A stretch of 64,000 bases of DNA from Lentinus brumalis (lineage: Eukaryota; Basidiomycota; Agaricomycetes; Polyporales; Polyporaceae). The stretch lies in contig MARA01000001.1 of NCBI GenBank assembly GCA_001792895.1, positions 930,001 to 994,000 on the forward strand. Direction: 5' to 3'. The translations under genes and the position numbers were made by a program. Below the pieces are notes generated by a model that was not told the origin of the DNA, did not search any database, and saw only the letters and a program-made list of their open reading frames with translations. Positions 1 to 9,625 of the stretch are shown in pieces (positions within the stretch are counted from its first letter, which is position 1; each line of letters begins with the position of its first letter).

Positions 1-315
1 ATATATGGCGAAAACGCAGATCGTACCGTCGACGAAGCACCGTAAGTGCTGCGATGCCGGACCGCCCATCTTGCCTTCTAACCTCCGCTCAGGATCCTGA
101 CCGGGTGGAACATCGAAGGACGCCTGCACGAAATCAACGTACCCACCCTGGTCATCAATGGTCGCTACGACATCGCGCAGGACTACGTCACGCGTGCGTA
201 TGTCGAGAAGATCCCAGGCGCAAAGTTCGTAACCTTTGAGGAGTCGAGCCACACGCCATTCTTCGAGGAGAGGGAGAAGTACATCCAAACGGTGGCAGAG
301 TTCTTGGAGGCTTGA
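1..315 (+). CDS. proline iminopeptidase-like alpha/beta hydrolase, 3' end
   Basis: This is the last part of an alpha/beta-hydrolase of the proline iminopeptidase / L-amino-acid amidase type; the 5' part lies outside the window. Two exons are visible: 1-41, a 51-bp GT-AG intron, then 93-315. The frame is open from base 1. The peptide carries the segment with the family's acid residue (VINGRYDIAQD) and the C-terminal catalytic His (EESSHTPFFEE), followed by an ending close to that of the intact paralogue at 12.6-13.7 kb. The nucleophile half (HGGPG, GxSxG) is not present here. Family peptidases release N-terminal proline or amidated amino acids; the substrate cannot be read from this fragment. 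It is one of three related sequences in the first 14 kb. Confidence 0.8.
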
Positions 316-536
316 GACAAGCAGCAAACGGTCTTGTACTTTTTGAACAAGTACGTTGTATCCCAGATCAGATGTATACACGCGAGTCATGCGATGAAGA
401 GGACGAGGAGAAGAAGCTAAGTCGCAGAAAGATCAAGCGCCCATATACGGTAGTGCTTTTATTGAGCGTCTATCTTATCTGCAAATTCTCTGCAGTTCGC
501 CTCGAACTCTGCAGTCTCTTGCTCTCAACCTCCATC

Positions 537-2624
537 ATGGCTGAGATTCACGACCAATTCGACACCATACTCATCCTCGACTTCGGCTCTCAGGTTGGTT
601 TGTTGCATCGCAGCATTAGCCCCCGCTGAAGCTCATCCGCAGTACAGCCACTTGATAACCCGGAGATGTCGTGAACACAATGTCTACGCTGAGCTCATGC
701 CATGCACTCAGAAGATCAAGGATCTGAACTTTAAGCCAAAAGGTGCGTACAATAGTCAGAAATGCAGCATTTGTGTGACTCAGGCGGAATGTCAAGGTGT
801 GATCCTGTCCGGATCTCCTTACTCTGTTTACGACAAGGATGCGCCGCATGTGGACCCGGAGGTCTTCGAGCTCGGAGTCCCCGTTCTCGGTATCTGCTAT
901 GGCCTGCAGGTGCGTGATCACATCTACGACATCTTGTTTCAAGCTGACGCTGGGCAAGTAGGAGATGGCATGGACCATGAAGGGCAAGGTCGCCAAGTGC
1001 GAGCATCGTGAATACGGTTTCGCCCAGGTCAAGATATCGAAGGTCGGCGGGGAGAACCAAGGCGTGGACGCCCTGTTCGAGGGACTGGGAGACGAGCTCC
1101 AGGTACGTGAGACAGCGGTATACGTTGAGCATCTACCCTCAACGATATACAGGTGTGGATGTCGCACGGGGACAAGTTGTCCGAGATGCCCCCAGACTTC
1201 CATATCATCGGTCGTACAGACAACGCGCCATACGCCGCAATCGCCCACAACTCCAAGCCCTTCTACGGTATCCAGTTCCATCCCGAGGTCACGCATTCAA
1301 AGCGCGGACGGGAAGTGATTGGGAAGTTCATCATCGACATCTGCGGCTGCAGACAGCACTGGACTATGGTGCGTCTTCAAGTCGTCTACTCACTGGAAGC
1401 ACGCGCTAACCGAACAACAGGAAGAATTCATTGGCAAGGAGATCGCGCGTATTCGTGAGATTTGCGGCCCCAAGGGTCGCGTGATTGGAGCCGTCAGCGG
1501 TGGTGTCGACAGCTCCGTTGCAGCAAAACTCATGCACGAAGCTATCGGTGATCGGTGAGGTTCAGCGAGTTGCGGTGTCTGCTCTTGTTGTCTGACAGAA
1601 GTATGCAGCTTCCACGCCATCATGGTGGACAACGGTGTGCTGCGTCTGAACGAAGCGAAGCAGGTGCACGAGATGCTGAACAAGGATCTCGGCGTGAACC
1701 TGACGGTCGTCGACGCGTCCGAGCTCTTCCTGTCCCGTCTCAAGGACGTCGAAGACCCCGAGCAGAAGCGCAAGATCATCGGCAACACGTTCATCAACAT
1801 CTTCGAGGAGGAGGCCGCAAAGATCGAAGCCGAGGCTGAGCGCGAGGAGGCCAAGGGTGCTGAGGCGAAGGGCAAGATCGAGTGGCTCCTGCAGGGAACG
1901 CTCTACCCCGACGTCATCGAGAGTATCAGCTTCAAGGGACCGAGCGCAACCATCAAGACGCACCACAACGTCGGCGGTCTGCTCAAGGACATGAAGCTGA
2001 AGCTCATTGAGCCTCTACGAGAGCTGTTCAAGGGTGCGTCTTTTCAGTCGTGGAGGACGCATCATCACTGAGTCTCTCTTACAGATGAAGTTCGTGCTCT
2101 CGGTCGTCTTCTCTCCATCCCCAACCATCTCGTCCAGCGCCATCCATTCCCTGGTCCTGGTCTCGCCATCCGCATTCTTGGCCCCGTCACCCGGGAGCAG
2201 GTCAAGATCCTTCAGCAGGCCGACAGCATCTACATCGAGGAGATCCGGAAGGCGGGTCTCTACGACCAGATCGCCCAGGCATTCGCTGTGCTCCTCCCTG
2301 TAAAAGCTGTCGGCGTTATGGGCGACGCTCGGACATATGAGCAGGTCATTGCTCTGCGCGCGGTGCAGTCGGAGGACTTCATGACGGCGGATTGGTGAGA
2401 CTTCCATTCGTTCGGATCGATGCACCCTGGACTCACACCATCCTGTAGGTTCGTCTTCCCCTCTGAGGTGCTCCGCCGGATATCATCACGCATCACGAAC
2501 GAGGTGGCTGGTATCAACCGTGTCACCTACGACATATCATCGAAACCCCCTGCGGTAAGCACTCTCGCAGATGCGCCTGCGAGAACGTGACTGACATCTC
2601 CCACAGACTGTAGAGTGGCTGTAA
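537..2624 (+). CDS. GUA1: GMP synthase (glutamine-hydrolysing)
   Basis: This enzyme converts XMP to GMP using glutamine and ATP, the last step of de novo guanine nucleotide synthesis in the cytosol. Ten exons (537-593, 643-742, 797-909, 962-1102, 1153-1368, 1421-1554, 1609-2033, 2085-2394, 2449-2554, 2607-2624) join in frame to about 539 residues, the usual family length. The N-terminal glutamine amidotransferase domain begins ILDFGSQ, has the nucleophile Cys in GICYGLQ and the catalytic His in FHPEV. The ATP pyrophosphatase domain follows with the P-loop SGGVDSS. The C-terminal dimerisation part ends [19 protein letters not shown] plus Leu, matching the conserved ending. The start is the first ATG giving the expected N-terminus. 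No break or missing residue was seen. Confidence 0.96.
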
Positions 2625-2967
2625 AATTAGGCTACGACGCGACAGTGCAAGTAATAGCTTTTGTACATTGGTTGTATGTTGGTTGTATAGAGCCTGGTTC
2701 CTTTTTGTATCCGACATATCGTGAAGGCGTTTGGCAGTCTGAAAACATGATAGCCTTCACGGGAGTCGTTCCCACCCGCCTCGCAGCAATTTAGGCTCAG
2801 AATACTCTGATCTCTCGACGCCAGCGAACTATGAACTGCGTACGTCGTCATCTGAAATGACCTGACGTCGGAGACTCGGAGCCGGTGCGCTGACTCGATC
2901 GCGATCCATCGCGACTGTGGATTTCGCGAGCTCCCCGCTCTAACCATCCTCTGGTGCCCCCCTAGCT
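2625..2967. other. intergenic, GUA1 to GST
   Basis: This stretch holds the GUA1 3' region and the promoter of the next gene. I see no coding signal, repeat or clear element in it. Confidence 0.5.
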
Positions 2968-3918
2968 ATGAGTACCAAGCAGATTACCTTCTATACGGCC
3001 GCAGTACGTCTCATTGATCGCTACTCTCGCGAGTGTCCACTCATCCTCATCTGCCATCAGTGGTCCCCACACGCGGAGAGAGTCAGTCGCGACTCGCCGG
3101 TCTTGTCGCTTGGTGCTCATGCTCAGACAATAGGTGCGCTTTGCGCTAGATGAGGCAGGCGCAAAGTACACGGTCCACGAGTTCGGTCTTGAGTTCAATA
3201 AAGGGCCTAAACCCGAGTGGTACTACCAGATTAACCCGCTGGGCAAGGTATGTACTTGCCTCGAACTGCGCTCTAGCCTATGAAAATTGGCCGTTCACAC
3301 GCAGATCCCCGCTCTAACATACGGAGGGCCTGCTGTCCCGCCCGATCAGCCATCTCCGGAGTCTGCGAAGTTGTTCGAGTCGCTACCCCTGCTCGAGTTC
3401 ATCGCGGAGATCTACCCCGAGGCGAACCTCCTGCCCACGGACCCTATCCTGCGTACCAAAGCGCGCACATTCATACAGCTCTACCAAAACTACTTCCACG
3501 ACCTGCTGAAGGATGTCTTCTTCCTCGGCAAGCCAGCCGACCCCATCTTGCAGGCGATCGAGACGCTACAGCAGGCGCTGCCCCCTACGGGATTCGCAGT
3601 CGGCCAGTTCTCCATCGCCGACATCGCGGTGGCGCCGTCCTTCATGCGCATGATGTTGTTCCTCAAGTCGGAGTTGGGTGCATACAGCGAGGAGGATGGC
3701 CAGAAGATGCGCGAGGCTCTTGCGAGCGAGAAGTTCGCGCGGTTCAGGCGGTACATCCAGGACCTCCACGAGCGGCCGAGCATCAAGAAAAATTGGGACG
3801 AGGTGAGTTCGCCATTAGGCACGGGTCATTCCTTGGCTGAGGTATCCTGGCATAGGCTTTCCAAATCGGACTCTGGAAGAACGTGCCTGCGTTCCAACGC
3901 AAGGCTACTGCGACCTAG
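2968..3918 (+). CDS. glutathione S-transferase
   Basis: A cytosolic-type glutathione S-transferase of about 243 residues, expected to conjugate glutathione to electrophiles. Five exons: 2968-3003, 3061-3081, 3134-3247, 3305-3802, 3856-3918. The 21-nt second exon encodes WSPHAER and restores the conserved N-terminal strand-helix junction ahead of VRFALDEAGAKY; without it the active-site loop would be missing. The thioredoxin-like domain continues with NPLGKIPAL, the cis-Pro glutathione-binding loop. The helical C-terminal domain includes FSIADIAVAP, the N-capping-box region of GSTs. All introns are GT-AG and all joins keep frame. The class and substrates cannot be decided by eye. It runs in the same direction as GUA1 but is not functionally linked to it. 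Confidence 0.9.
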
Positions 3919-4273
3919 GGCCGCGGCAGATGTCCATCTGGATCGGACTCAGGATGTCTCATGTCTCTCGTACAGTAGTACCCTAGCGGAGGGAAATATG
4001 TTGATTTCGTCGACGCGATGTAACAGACGTTTCTTCCACTCAGCTGCAGTACTATGTAGTGCCGTTGCAGTTGTTCCGATTCTGGTTACTTACATACCGA
4101 GCGCTATGCAGTTCTACCATGGCCACGTGGATCTTTGCAGTCGCTACCTGAGTCTCACGCTGAGTTCAGGCCCTTTTTCGTCTTCCCACCACGAACAGGC
4201 CTCGTAGGTCGGTCTCGTGCAACTGACGAATGTTCAAGCCAGCTTATAAGCTTTCTACGGGAATCTCTGTAGC
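3919..4273. other. intergenic, GST to PrpF-like gene
   Basis: This stretch holds the 3' region of the GST gene and the promoter of the PrpF-family gene. I see no gene or repeat in it. Confidence 0.5.
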
Positions 4274-5503
4274 ATGCTCAGCGCAGTCTGTTCCGTGCGA
4301 CAGACGGCATCGGGAATCGCGCCAATGCAACGCCGATTGCTATCCCGTATCGCCAACCCCCTTCCTGCCACATTCCTACGAGGCGGAACCTCCAAAGGTA
4401 TCTTCTTGAAGCGGTCGGACCTCCCGGAGAGTCAAGATGACTGGCCTCGCATCTTCCAGGGTATTATGGGCTCTCCAGACCCTCAGTACCGCCGTCAACT
4501 GAACGGCATGGGAGGAGGGGTGTCTAGTTTGTCGAAGATCTGCGTCGTCGGACCGCCCTCCTCACCTGAGACTGGGGCAGACGTCGAGTACACTTTCGTA
4601 CAGGTCGGAATCGAGGACGGCGCCCTCGACCTCTCGGGAAACTGTGGCAACCTGTCGAGCATGATCGGCGTCTTCGCGCTCGACGAGGGCCTGTGCTTGC
4701 CCAGGACGACCGACGGGAACTCCGGTCTGGCGACTGTCCGATCATTCAATTCGAACACTTCGAAGCTCATTGACACTACATTCCCTGTAACTCCCGACCT
4801 CTCGCCAGATCTCACCCTCCCCGAGGTCGAAACCGCAGGTGTCCCAGGGAAAGCTTCTCGGATCGTCCTTCAGTTCGTCAAGCCCGGAGGCGCACGTACT
4901 GGAAAGCTCCTTCCCACCGGTTCCCCCGTGGACAGCGTGCCGTACAGTGATGACGCGTCCGCCACGATCCCAGTCTCGCTTGTTGACGCGACGAACCCTA
5001 CCGTCTTCGTCTCCGCAGAGCACCTTGCAAAGACGCTCGGGCTGCTGAAAGAACAGATCACCGCCGAGTTCCTCACGCGACCCGATGTCGAAGCTACCCT
5101 GGAGCGCATTCGCCAGGCCGGCGCTGTGCGTATGGAACTCGACCCAGCCGCGAAGGCTCAGCCCAAGATAGCCGTCTTGAGCGCGCCTACTTCCGGCTCA
5201 GACGAAGGCGCAGGCGTGGACATCGTCATCCACGCTTTCTCCATGGGAGTCCTACACAAAGCTGTTCCGATGACAGTGGGTTTGTGTCTCGGAGTCGCAG
5301 CGAACGTGAAGGGCACGCTTGCGCATGACATCGTGTCGACAGTGTGGTCCACGAGGAACACAGCTCAAGGAGAGCTAGTCCGGATACGACATCCAGGAGG
5401 GACAGTTGATGTTGGCGCGAAGTTCGATGAAGATGGTACGGTGCTCAACGCGCAAGTGGTGCGGACTGGTAGGAGACTCATGAAGGGTGTGGTGTGGTGG
5501 TGA
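4274..5503 (+). CDS. PrpF-family (DUF453) isomerase
   Basis: A single uninterrupted frame of 409 residues belonging to the PrpF/DUF453 family. The bacterial member PrpF is a 2-methylaconitate cis-trans isomerase in propionate breakdown by the methylcitrate cycle. Visible family features are the N-terminal FLRGGTSKGIFL, the MGGGVSSLSK stretch, the LSGNCGNLSSMIG loop carrying the Cys expected at the active site, and MGVLHKAVPMT near the C-terminus. Length fits the family (about 390-400) plus an N-terminal extension rich in Arg and Ser that could be a mitochondrial presequence, which is inferred. It is one of the few intronless genes here. The true substrate in fungi is not settled by sequence alone. 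Confidence 0.88.
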   Translation: MLSAVCSVRQTASGIAPMQRRLLSRIANPLPATFLRGGTSKGIFLKRSDLPESQDDWPRIFQGIMGSPDPQYRRQLNGMGGGVSSLSKICVVGPPSSPETGADVEYTFVQVGIEDGALDLSGNCGNLSSMIGVFALDEGLCLPRTTDGNSGLATVRSFNSNTSKLIDTTFPVTPDLSPDLTLPEVETAGVPGKASRIVLQFVKPGGARTGKLLPTGSPVDSVPYSDDASATIPVSLVDATNPTVFVSAEHLAKTLGLLKEQITAEFLTRPDVEATLERIRQAGAVRMELDPAAKAQPKIAVLSAPTSGSDEGAGVDIVIHAFSMGVLHKAVPMTVGLCLGVAANVKGTLAHDIVSTVWSTRNTAQGELVRIRHPGGTVDVGAKFDEDGTVLNAQVVRTGRRLMKGVVWW

Positions 5504-5772
5504 TCATGAATTTTGATGTGCGAAGCTCATGCAGCACTACGTGAGTGTGCTTCCTTTCCAAGTAGGCCGAAGCTCACATTTTTAGCAGCCTATGCCTGTA
5601 TAAGAGCAAGCATAAGTGCATCGAGTGAGGGTCCAGTACCAGTACCCGGACGCCGACGATAGGCGCCTAACTCATACGCACCAAGTATTCGGTTCTTTGA
5701 GCTGCAACCACCATCTGCTCTTCCCATAGATCTCCGCACCCTCCTTGTTCCGTCTGCAAGACCACTCTTGCT

Positions 5773-6509
5773 ATGAATCAGTCTAACGCCGAACCGTCGA
5801 AAGCCAGCGCCCGTCATCGGCGTCGTTGTAGACTAAGTAGTTCCGCAGGGAGACGTTGTCACCCGCGCGTACGGGCTTTTGATCAACCTCGAGGACCTCC
5901 ACCGCTTGACCAGAAGGTACCACTTTGAGGTATGGGGAACTGAGGAGAGGCTGTCGAATGCGACGCCTGAAGAGGTTGAAGAGATCTTCCTCGACGAGCG
6001 TGGTGCTACCTTATCCAGGATACCCCGTCAGGTGTACCGCTAATTCCCCGACTTTCCTTGTCTACGCCGCAACATCCTCTTGCTGGACCCTGGGAACGGA
6101 ATTTGGCTGTTCGTCATAAAGGACAACAGCTCGTATCCCGCACTCCATGCACCTATTGGTCCGGAGGCTATTGGGTCTCGCACATGCGAATTGGTATCAA
6201 GTACCCGTCGGGAGCTGACGGTAAGTACGCCTTCGAGAGTTCTTGTACACCTGGCTGTTACTCAAGACCACCCGTCGTTTCAGGTCGTTGATGAACTTCC
6301 TTCCCCTCGCTGACTATGAGCTTCCGATGATGTTGAGTATGCCTAAGTCAGTCGCTCTGGTAGTTGACATCCTTGAACTCAGGCTAATGCATGTGACAGG
6401 CCGTTCACGAACCCCAGAATCTCTCTCTTCCTCTTCGAAGTCTCTATGGCGGCGCTCTTGTAATCTATATGCATGTGCACAGCGTGTGCGTCACACTTTT
6501 GTAACGTGA
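5773..6509 (+). pseudogene. decayed copy of the hypothetical gene at 6.8-7.4 kb
   Basis: Translated pieces match the minus-strand protein at 6820-7365 throughout: VVPQG..AYGL near 5846, then RIPRQVY, then CLRRNILLLDP and WLFVIKDNSS near 6060-6130. The copy is broken. A TAA stands where the intact copy has the Lys before VVPQG, the codon after VYR is TAA, and a deletion plus frame change removes the segment matching DVCKVREVLGLEH. Intron-like boundaries remain (gtaagt near 6220, ttcag near 6283). It is an inverted, decaying paralogue. Function of the family is unknown. The end coordinate is approximate. Confidence 0.7.
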
Positions 6510-6819
6510 TGACCATGTCTATTGCAAAACGGTTACCTGTCAGGCGCGATAACACATCGGTCTCCGCGCAAAGTGCCCATGTGGCATTCTCGCGTTTTAG
6601 ACCGCCTGTCAGCAGAACTGACATACCAGAATCCGGGTATCGTACAAACCGCCGGTATACATATCGTAAGAAGGAAAACAAAGAGACAAGAGAACTGCGA
6701 TATCGAATGGAGAGGTCGTCGGCCATCAACCTAAGAAAGCATGAGTACCAGTCAGCAGTACATTTGGTCAAGAGACTCACATATCCCGATGGCAGACTGT
6801 GTGCGCGCTAGAAAGACGC
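6510..6819. other. intergenic between converging paralogues
   Basis: About 310 bp lie between the broken plus-strand copy and the minus-strand copy. Short open frames exist on both strands, but none shows protein-like conservation within the window. Confidence 0.4.
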
Positions 6820-7365
6820 TCACGAGGATCTACAGAGCAAGCACAAGTGAGTAAGAAGCATAACAAGGATCCATAAAACGTACCACTCATCCACAGAAAC
6901 TTTGTACCACCTCGCCGGTTCATGCTCGAGACCCAACACCTCCCGCACCTTGCACACATCCTCCGGATCGAAATGTGCATTGATAGCGGCCTGCGAGCTG
7001 TTGTCCTTCAAGACGAACAACCAGACTGCAGCCACCGAATCCATCAAAATGATGTTCCGTCGCATACGGGGGAGGTGGGGGAAAGTGGTGTACACCTCGC
7101 GCGGGATCCTGAGAAGCGTTGCGGGACGTCTTAAGACGATCAGCTTACGGGCTTCCTCCGGCGACAGCCCCGCAAGCTTCTCGTCGCCATATATCTGTCT
7201 GTGGAACTTGGTCCCAAGACGATGGAGGCAATCGGCATCGAGCTTCAGTCCGTACGCGAGAGTTGCGACGGGTCCTTGAGGAACCACCTTGTTCGCCTTT
7301 CGGAAGACGCGTTTCGAGGGGTCTGAAGATCCCGTGTTGGGCAATGGGGTGGCCGCGGCAGACAT
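6820..7365 (-). CDS. hypothetical protein, intact member of a duplicated family
   Basis: A frame of about 181 residues starting at the ATG ending at 7365 (MSAAATPLPNTG). I do not recognise the family. It contains a basic-hydrophobic core (FPHLPRMRRNIILMDS, then VWLFVLKDNSS) that is also found in the broken copy at 5773-6509. This shows the frame is a real gene, since the same amino-acid pattern survives in a diverged copy. A consensus-like donor (gtacgt at 6883) and acceptor (tag at 6830) would splice so that a stop forms across the junction, giving about 160 residues; unspliced, the frame runs to 6820 with a hydrophobic tail. Which form is used cannot be told here. It is divergent from the repeat-containing gene at 7796. 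Confidence 0.55.
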   Translation of the reverse strand: MSAAATPLPNTGSSDPSKRVFRKANKVVPQGPVATLAYGLKLDADCLHRLGTKFHRQIYGDEKLAGLSPEEARKLIVLRRPATLLRIPREVYTTFPHLPRMRRNIILMDSVAAVWLFVLKDNSSQAAINAHFDPEDVCKVREVLGLEHEPARWYKVSVDEWYVLWILVMLLTHLCLLCRSS

Positions 7366-7795
7366 TGCGAGGAGCAAGCACCGGTGGGAGGGGTGTGGAA
7401 ATTCGGATGGGTCGCGCTGTATCAGCGAGAAGTAGTCGATGAAGTGAGTGGTCTGACTGAGAGTCAGACTCTATATACTTCAACATGGTTACGTCATGCT
7501 GATAGGCGCCCACGGCGAAACTTCCTGGCTTGAAACGGCCACCATTGTCTGACTGCCTGAGCCCCAGGTCCCAATTGATGCCATTGTCCAAGGCGCAACA
7601 ACAAAAGCCTCCCCCCGCTGGGGCTTGACGTGCTTCTTTCTCGGGCGCGTTGCGTGCTATCTCATTGTTCCCTTCTGTGAGCTTGCATTAACAACCATTG
7701 TTACCTGGAATGCGTCCGCCGCTTCGAACCAATTGTTCGTTCTTGTACTTATATGAACCCGGGACATCACTGTCAAGTATCTCATCGACTTCAAC
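7366..7795. other. divergent intergenic region
   Basis: About 430 bp separate two divergently transcribed hypothetical genes and presumably hold both promoters. No specific element was identified. Confidence 0.45.
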
Positions 7796-9421
7796 ATGCC
7801 CCCTCGCCCGAAAGTCTCGCATCTCCCGCGATTCGTCACTTCGAGGCGAATCAGGAATGCCATCTCGCGCGCCTACTCTACCAAACGCAATCCCCGCAAC
7901 CTCGAAGTCTTCTGGTACACTCCCTATATCCAGACGCTTACCAAGCTTGTCGACTTCGACATACAGGACGGCACTCTATGTGTCGTGCAACAATACAATA
8001 TGTCACTCTCGAGCGACGCGATGAAGGCTCTCGGGGTCAATATCGGAACCGCCGAGCTCGAAGAGGACGACGCCTACAGTGATCTAGAAGCGGATGGTAA
8101 GCAGTTGTGTTTGTCGCATTGCCTTCACGAGCCACAATGACGATCTCACGCACGTTGTAGCACCACCTCAGGGATCCACCCGCTTGCAGGACCGGGACGG
8201 AGTTCTGGCAGCCGTCGGGGCTCCTCCATCGCAGCACCAGCAGGTACAGGGGAGCAGTGACCAGCAACAGGGGAGCAGTGACCAGCAACAGGGGAGCAGT
8301 GACCAGCAACAGGGGAGCAGTGACCAGCAACAGGGGAGCAGTAAGCCCCAGCAGCCCGAAGCTAGCAGCAGCAAGCAAAAAGAAGGCAAGTAGTAATTAC
8401 ACGCCTTGAACTTCCGAATGGTCACTAACTACTGGGCACACTGACAGGCGACACTGACCTCAATCGGCTTGCTCCGGCTGACATGTCCTCGCGGACAGAC
8501 ATCACCGTTCCTGATGCCAAGAGCAAGGACAAGTTCCCTGATATGATGCTGTCGCATATCGATTCGGTAGAGCAAGGCGAGCCCCAGGACAACGATTCGA
8601 GCGAGTCCGCGCCCATCGATCGCAGGCTGGGTGTGCATGTCTTCCACGAATGCTTCCTACTAGTTGGCGAGTTCAAGAAGCCTCCTAAGCGGAGGCTCCG
8701 TGGCGAAGCCCACGCGTTTGCGCTCAATTTGCTGCTCACTGAGGCAGAGCGGGACCTCTGGGAGTACTGCAGCATGTTCTTCACTATCAACACGCATGCA
8801 CCCTCCGTCATCGCTGTGTCCGGTGCTGGGCCCTGGTGGAGATGGGCGCAGTTCAAGCGGGATGAAGTCGCTCCTTCCTACTCTTGGCTTGACGATGATG
8901 CTGAGCTTGACTTCGCCGACATCGCAATGCTAGATGACCTGTCGGATCGATTTGCGCAGAAGTTCGGAAAGCGGAGAATCTTCTACCTCGGAAAGGAGTC
9001 ATCCGACAAGGAGTGGATGAACGTCCGAAAAGCGCTGCTCCCAATCCTCGATGTCCACTCGACCAAGTATCCTCCGCCACCCAAGCCACCCAGCCCCGCT
9101 CCTTCCCAAGCCGAGAGCGGCGAAGCAAAGGCGACTGCGGGAGGTAAGAAGGGACGGAAAGGAGGGCAAGTAGGAGAATCAGAGACGGGGGCGTCACAAG
9201 GGCCAGCGAAGAAGAAGGGACAGGGACGCAAGGGACAGACGGGACAGACGGGACGACGCGGGCAGGAGGAAGGTGAGGCGAGACCTTCAGGAAGGACGTC
9301 CAAGGGGAAGGGGCGAGCGGCACCGATGCAGGAGGCGCAACGTGAAGCAGAGGACCCCGAAGTGGGACCTAGCCAACCGCCTCGCCGCAGTACTAGGAAT
9401 CGGATACCGAAGAAATCGTAA
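7796..9421 (+). CDS. hypothetical protein with SSDQQQG repeats and basic tail
   Basis: Three exons (7796-8096, 8161-8385, 8448-9421) join in frame to about 499 residues. Intron 1 is GT-AG. Intron 2 is GC-AG, with donor gcaagt at 8386 and acceptor at 8447. The N-terminal part is moderately basic. Exon 2 carries four identical 21-bp units coding SSDQQQG. The middle of exon 3 looks folded: VHVFHECFLLVGEFKK, then an Ala/Leu-rich helix and WWRWAQF. The last 130 residues are low-complexity, Lys/Gly/Arg-rich (GKKGRKGGQ, KKKGQGRKGQTGQTG, RNRIPKKS) and look like a disordered nucleic-acid- or nucleus-directed tail. The E-F-K in the core strand loosely resembles the E-x-K of PD-(D/E)xK folds; that is a guess, not an assignment. 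Confidence 0.75.
8250..8333 (+). repeat. 21-bp tandem repeat, four identical copies, coding
   Basis: The unit GGGAGCAGTGACCAGCAACAG occurs four times head to tail without a mismatch, and a fifth, partial copy starts at 8334. It is in frame and encodes SSDQQQG repeats. Perfect identity suggests recent expansion. Copy-number changes would keep the frame. Confidence 0.97.
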
Positions 9422-9625
9422 GCTAGGTCCTGTATGTATCATATGTATTGTGAGATTGCGCCGCTTGTATAATTGATGCGTGGTGTCTGCACCTAGAATT
9501 CGCAGTGAGACCAGCGAGAGTTCACGCGTTCACGAACAGACTGTGCATATTGAACACATGCATGCACCGGAGCCGTGTTGACGTCGAGTCGTTTCAAAGG
9601 CGTATCACAGTACATGTTCATTCGC

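Noticed and set aside
616..1296. 226-codon minus-strand open frame
   Set aside because: It lies antisense to GUA1 exons and introns, and the plus-strand protein is clearly conserved.
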